The notes under the pieces: generated by a model
What the model was told of the DNA's origin: nothing
Databases searched by the model: none
The model's input: only the letters and a program-made list of their open reading frames with translations
Assembly (NCBI GenBank): GCA_036250195.1
Contig: JAVHZZ010000010.1
Span: 109,039,778-109,103,777, forward strand
Length of the DNA stretch: 64,000 bases
Direction: 5' to 3'
Source of the DNA: Mixophyes australis
Taxonomy: Eukaryota; Chordata; Amphibia; Anura; Limnodynastidae
Shown here: positions 59,583 to 64,000 of the stretch, in pieces
Position numbering within the stretch: the stretch's first letter is position 1
How the letters are laid out: each line of letters begins with the position of its first letter
Position numbers and translations under genes: made by a program

Positions 59583-62500
59583 AGTGATCCAGAGTTGGGT
59601 CAGGGGTTCCTAGTGCTGAGAGTTCGTCTTGGGTTCTCAAGCCGGACCTAGGCCACTGGATCCCTGGCAGCTCCAATGTAAATGATTGCTAGGTACCAGC
59701 GAGCAGGTCAACGCTGCTGTGCAATGTGCTGCAGAAGGGGTTAACCTTGGAGCTGGTTACACATTGCTGGAGTGATGTAATGCACACACAGTTGGGATCT
59801 ATTTTGGAGATAAACCCTTTAAGCAAATGAGACTAGCCTTGGATTTGTGTGACTGTAAAGAGCAGTAACTTTCTACAGAACAGGGATTAATACAGTTTTT
59901 ATATTAAACAGCTCCAGATTTATCAGAGAAAGTCATGTAGATCATTTACATAATGACATTGTAACTTCAGTTCTATTTATTGACACATAAATGTTTGTTG
60001 GTGTCTTTCAAAATATTGAAGAGGGAATAAGATGTATTTTTGAGGTTTGTGTGTACATCTCCATAGACATTTTTGCAGAGAATCTATTCTCGGAGTGAAA
60101 TGAGATGTTGCTCCGCGTTGGCACAAAGGGCAGAGCCTAGCAAACATGGGGGGCCTATTTTGGGGACCAGGAGCAATTTCCTTCTCCTGATACATGATCT
60201 TTGTGACAGTTGAGTTCCTGTGTTTTGTGCGTCTTTCCCCCCCAGATCATTGTGTTTTTTAGGAGATTAATATAACGAATATTGAAAGTTCCACATTTGT
60301 TTTGTAACTGTTTCCATGCTGTAATTCATGTGCTGTCTGTCACTGGAACGACGTTCAACGGGGCTGAAGGAGTTAATTCATCACAAAGGAAACATGGAGA
60401 ATAAAGGGATTTGCAAATACCCAGCGATAAGAATCTGTCTCATATTCATCTGAACACTGCGTCTGCTAATGATCCTGCAGCTCAGGAATTCTGCCCTGGG
60501 CAGGAAGTGTAAACAAACAAACTTTTAAGTAGACATTTAAAGGGGACTGTAAAAATGGCTGCGGCTGGTATTGTGAGAGGAAGGGCACAGCTTGTTAGGG
60601 TTGTCATTTGTGTCTGTCAGTCCATTCTGGGAGAGAGGGGCAGATTAGAGGCTGCGAGCGGCAGACAGTGGTTCTTTTGTGTTCCTGGGACAATGAGGCC
60701 GGGCTGGGATTGGCTTCCATCACTCGGCCCGCTTGTTTCCGCTCCCTTAGAGAATAACTGGCAGGAAGGACACACAGAGAAGAACTGGGCTGACATTTCA
60801 TGGAGGGACCCTTGTGTAACAAACAAGAAACATCTTAGCAACTTCAATCTTCTCATTCATTCTTCTTCATGGTTGTGTAAAACACATTGTGTGCGGGGGT
60901 TACAGATGAACAGCGGTTTGGGATGTGCTCCGTCGTTTGGTGCATTTTCCAAAGATTGAAGAGCAAACCAAAAAAAGGATCAAATTTGCAACTTGGCAAA
61001 ATCGCGTTGGACTACATGGGGGGAACAAAAGTAAAATGTGCAGACAAATTTAGAGTTTAGAGAGGGCATTTCCTGGCTCAAATCTAAATTGAGGAGTCTA
61101 AATAAAGCCGTCTAGTATTTTCCTGCATGCAAAATAAATAAATAAATGCATTTACACCCATCCCATCACGGTGTGTCCAGAAGCAAATTTGCACCATTTT
61201 TTACTTTGCTCTTAACTCTGAACGAAGCCCTATATGAGCAGTGATTATGTTGCTTAGTCTTTCCAATGTGTATTAAGTGCATCACTTCACAGTGAATGAA
61301 TATAAACACATGTAGACAATCCCTGGAATCTCCATCATTACTGACAACTAGGAGCTGCCAATTCTGGAAAAAGAAAACCCCATTCTTGTTATCTCTGGAT
61401 GCTATTAATAACATTGGCACAGAGTCCTAATTTCGTCAGCCAGGCCGGTAAAATGTTGCCCAGGTGGAAAACTTACTGACAGCCCGGGTTACCCTATGGT
61501 CACAAACGTGTGCTAATAATTATACTTATTTCCTCATAATACCGAAGGGTTCAGGCCGCCCTAAGCTAATATGTGATAAGTAAAAACGAATTTGTCCTCA
61601 ACTTAAAATATGGCTTCCTACACCCTTTGTTTTCAAAACTCAGCTCCAACTGGCATTTTAAATGGGTCATGGTCATTTTAGTTTATACCTCTCCTTTTCA
61701 CAATTTTGCACCCCCAGAAATGTTGCGCGCTCCCCCAGCCCCCCCCCCAAAGTCATGCCCTAGGCTGCAGCCTGGTCAGCCTATTGGATAACCAGGCCCT
61801 GTAGTTTGTGCTATGTCTGATACTGGCAGTATAATGTATTATCACTTTATTATGTTTAGCTACATACAACATTAGAGGAGACTTGTATTACTCGCGGCTT
61901 CAAAGTAACACAGGTAACTGGAACTGCTGTGAACTGGAGGCAGCCATTCCTGAGAATATGCATTATTGTTATTGTTATTATTATTATTCATTTGTCATAT
62001 CACGGGGATCTGATGAGAGAAATTTTCCAAACTATCACAAGGAATATTTGTTTCATTCAGCATTTTCCAGCAGAATTTCACACATTTCCCTGAAGGAATT
62101 TGGGCGTAAATGTTCTGCACGAACTTCCCGCTATGATTTTTGTCCAGCCTGGAATTCCCAGTGATCCTGCACAGCAGAAAGAATTGACCACCGTTATCCA
62201 AGCTCTATTCATAAACTATGAAATATAGGAAATTACAGATATTGTGCAAAATATCCATTCTGTGGAATTACAAAGCAAAAGCAGAACCCAGCGGTCATAT
62301 CGCAAGAACCTCGCTCCTCAGATGACCGGTTCTCCTGCAGAACGTGAAATGTTGACACTTCCCTCATCTCCTCTAGAAACCAGTGTCATCATTCAGCTGG
62401 TTGTTGATGAACCAATATTCAGTGAACTGACTTAGGCACTCTGTATTTTATGTTATAATATACTCTACACACAAGTAAATGTTACCATAGAAGATATATA

Positions 62501-62760
62501 GAAGCAGTTACCTTGTCTACACACTTTCAGAAATAATGTAACCATGGTTGATTTTGAGTGTTAGCTCTTCAGGACAGCAATGTTTCTCGCAGGGTACTTC
62601 TGTTGTACGATGAGTCTCTTAAAATGAAGCTGGCATGGAATCAACAGAAATATCAGTATTGATCTATTCACTGTGCTTCACGTTGCTTTCCACAGGAAGG
62701 GGGGTATCAGGTGAAAGGAAAGATGGGTACAAAACATTTATTGCAAATGAGTAACTTCTC
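59583..62760. other. Gene-free sequence with one moderate ORF
   Basis: A 134-codon + frame at 60555-60959 starts MAAAGIVRGR in an AAAATGGCTGC context but has no recognised domain and no exon-type ending, so I do not call it. A TTATTA run lies at about 61967-61990. Confidence 0.35.
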
Positions 62761-62764
62761 TCTT

Positions 62765-62990
62765 CCTGATATGGCACAATGGCTGGTGCTAATGGCTCAC
62801 AGCGTTGGGGCCCTGGTTTCATACTTGCATGTTTTATATGTTCTCCTTGTGTTTTTTTCTGGGTGTTCTGGGATTCTGACTAAACTGTCTCAGATGTGCC
62901 CTTGTGTGGCACGGAAATTAGATTGCAAGCTCTACTGTGACAGGGAGCGATGTGCCCAAATAAAGTTCTCGGATTGTACAGTTCTGTCTG
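62765..62990 (+). mobile_element. Very diverged SINE
   Basis: TGGCACAATGGCTGGTGCTA and TCACAGCGTTGGGGCCCTGG resemble the SINE head. TTAGATTGCAAGCTCTACTG resembles the tail. Confidence 0.45.
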
Positions 62991-63817
62991 ATATAAATCA
63001 AAAGTTAATAAATGACACTGAGAATACTGATTCATAGAGCAGTGGTGGGCAACAGGCGGACCGATGAGCCTTGACTTGCATCCCGCAGCTCTATGCCTGA
63101 TCTGACTTATTCACTGAGTTCTTATAAAGCAGAGAAAAGACTGAACGCCGAACGCAGCACAGCCAGTTGGGACCCATTTTTGAAGCCCATTTATAATAAT
63201 CATGAAACCAGATTAAAAATATCAAAAAATATGTCATATTTTACTTTTGCTGAAACTGTTTTGTTAGAAGCCTCTACGGAGGGTCCGGGATATGCGAGTC
63301 TACAGGAAATTTCGGGAGAGTCTGGGTGTACATGTTCCTGCATATATCTGACATTCAGGAACTGTGCCCTGTGCATCGTGTGTTATTCAGGTCTAGACCG
63401 TACTTCCAGGACCCACCTGAGACCCCACCTTGACTGCACCAGCATTTTGTTTGGCCCTTTCAGACTTTGTTTGCCTTTGACCTGCGACCCCTACAGTGTT
63501 TCAGACTCTTTCAAGCTGTGGAAGATGGGTCTGTAACTCTTTCAGAAGAGCAGGCAGGAATGCGGGGGTATTGTTACTGCTAGAAGCTGTTGTCTAGACA
63601 GGTAACAAGTGTCATTTGTCTGGCTTCCATTCACCAGGTGGGTTACTGGGTCGTGTCTTAGCTACAGTTTTACCAATAGGAAATAAGATGAGTTCCAAAT
63701 GATGTCTCAATATCAAACGCGTTCCACAGGGACAATAATGGCACAACCTGCATGGAGCATTGGGTTACAGTACAGGACTATATGCACATATATACCGGAC
63801 TGTATCTATCATATATA
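62991..63817. other. Gene-free sequence
   Basis: No exon was recognised. AGCAGTGGTGGGCAACAGGC at 63039 resembles the end of a hAT-type MITE. A 147-codon + frame at 63093-63536 has no recognisable content. Confidence 0.35.
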
Positions 63818-63818
63818 T

Positions 63819-63944
63819 CAGGTCCTGTTGTTGTGAAACTTCGAGTCCCAGCTTGCCCTGCCAACAATCAGCTGGCTACCTACTGCAAAGCATGCTGGGG
63901 TTTGTAGTTTCAGAACACCTGGAGAGCCACAGCTTGGCGAAGCC
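63819..63944. mobile_element. Palindromic hAT-like MITE
   Basis: The ends are CAGGTCCTGTTG and CTTGGCGAAGCCTG, flanked by TATATAT-type sequence. The arms contain GTGAAACTTCGAGTCCCAGC and GCATGCTGGGGTTTGTAGT (63890-63908), the latter ZNF143/THAP11-like. Confidence 0.7.
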
Positions 63945-64000
63945 TGATATATATGCTTGTACCTAGGATAATACTGCCCTGGGGGCAGAACTATGATTCT

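Noticed and set aside
63093..63536. A 147-codon + frame
   Set aside because: No recognised family and no exon-type borders; it is adjacent to MITE-like ends.

Overview
The window is vertebrate nuclear DNA. It has spliced genes with GT-AG introns, long gene-free stretches, and dense SINEs, LINEs, LTRs, foldback elements and minisatellites. The mix (Tx1/L1-type LINE, abundant palindromic MITEs, tRNA-type SINEs) and the gene order suggest an anuran amphibian. This is an inference from style; no species can be named.

Left end (1-10.8 kb) is the gene-bearing part. The last three coding exons of a highly charged coiled-coil protein lie on the + strand and stop at 3098. Convergent to it, on the - strand, is a complete four-exon AKIP1 gene (8483 down to 6681, 219 codons), recognised from its conserved N-terminal helix, central block and C-terminal beta-rich tail. 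AKIP1 runs back to a compact promoter at about 10.6-10.77 kb with CRE, E-box, ZNF143/THAP11-like and YY1-like sites. In human, AKIP1 lies tail-to-tail with C11orf16 and head-to-head with DENND2B (ST5). On that basis the coiled-coil gene is a candidate C11orf16 orthologue, and the rest of the window would be the 5' part or giant first intron of DENND2B on the + strand. Both of these names rest on synteny only.

The remaining 53 kb shows no convincing conserved coding exon. A few small segments with strong splice sites (12642-12702, 13914-13984, 27605-27681, 55447-55537) are candidate 5' exons of the divergent transcript. The rest is repeats. They include a 5'-truncated Tx1/L1-type LINE with a clear target-site duplication, two solo LTRs of one family with 5-bp duplications, and a third related LTR. 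There are also five copies of a foldback MITE, hAT-like MITEs with 8-bp duplications, SINE copies in both orientations, and about ten minisatellite arrays.

Three signals stand out. First, three minisatellites sit exactly on gene boundaries: one starts at a splice donor and is bracketed by a copy of that donor, one carries the stop codon in its unit, and one touches the AKIP1 start codon. Second, unrelated transposons (foldback MITEs and LTRs) each carry palindromic RFX X-box-like sites, usually two per element, and the MITE sites abut CCAAT boxes. Third, the ZNF143/THAP11-like element of the AKIP1 promoter closely matches the arms of a hAT-like MITE family present elsewhere in the window.
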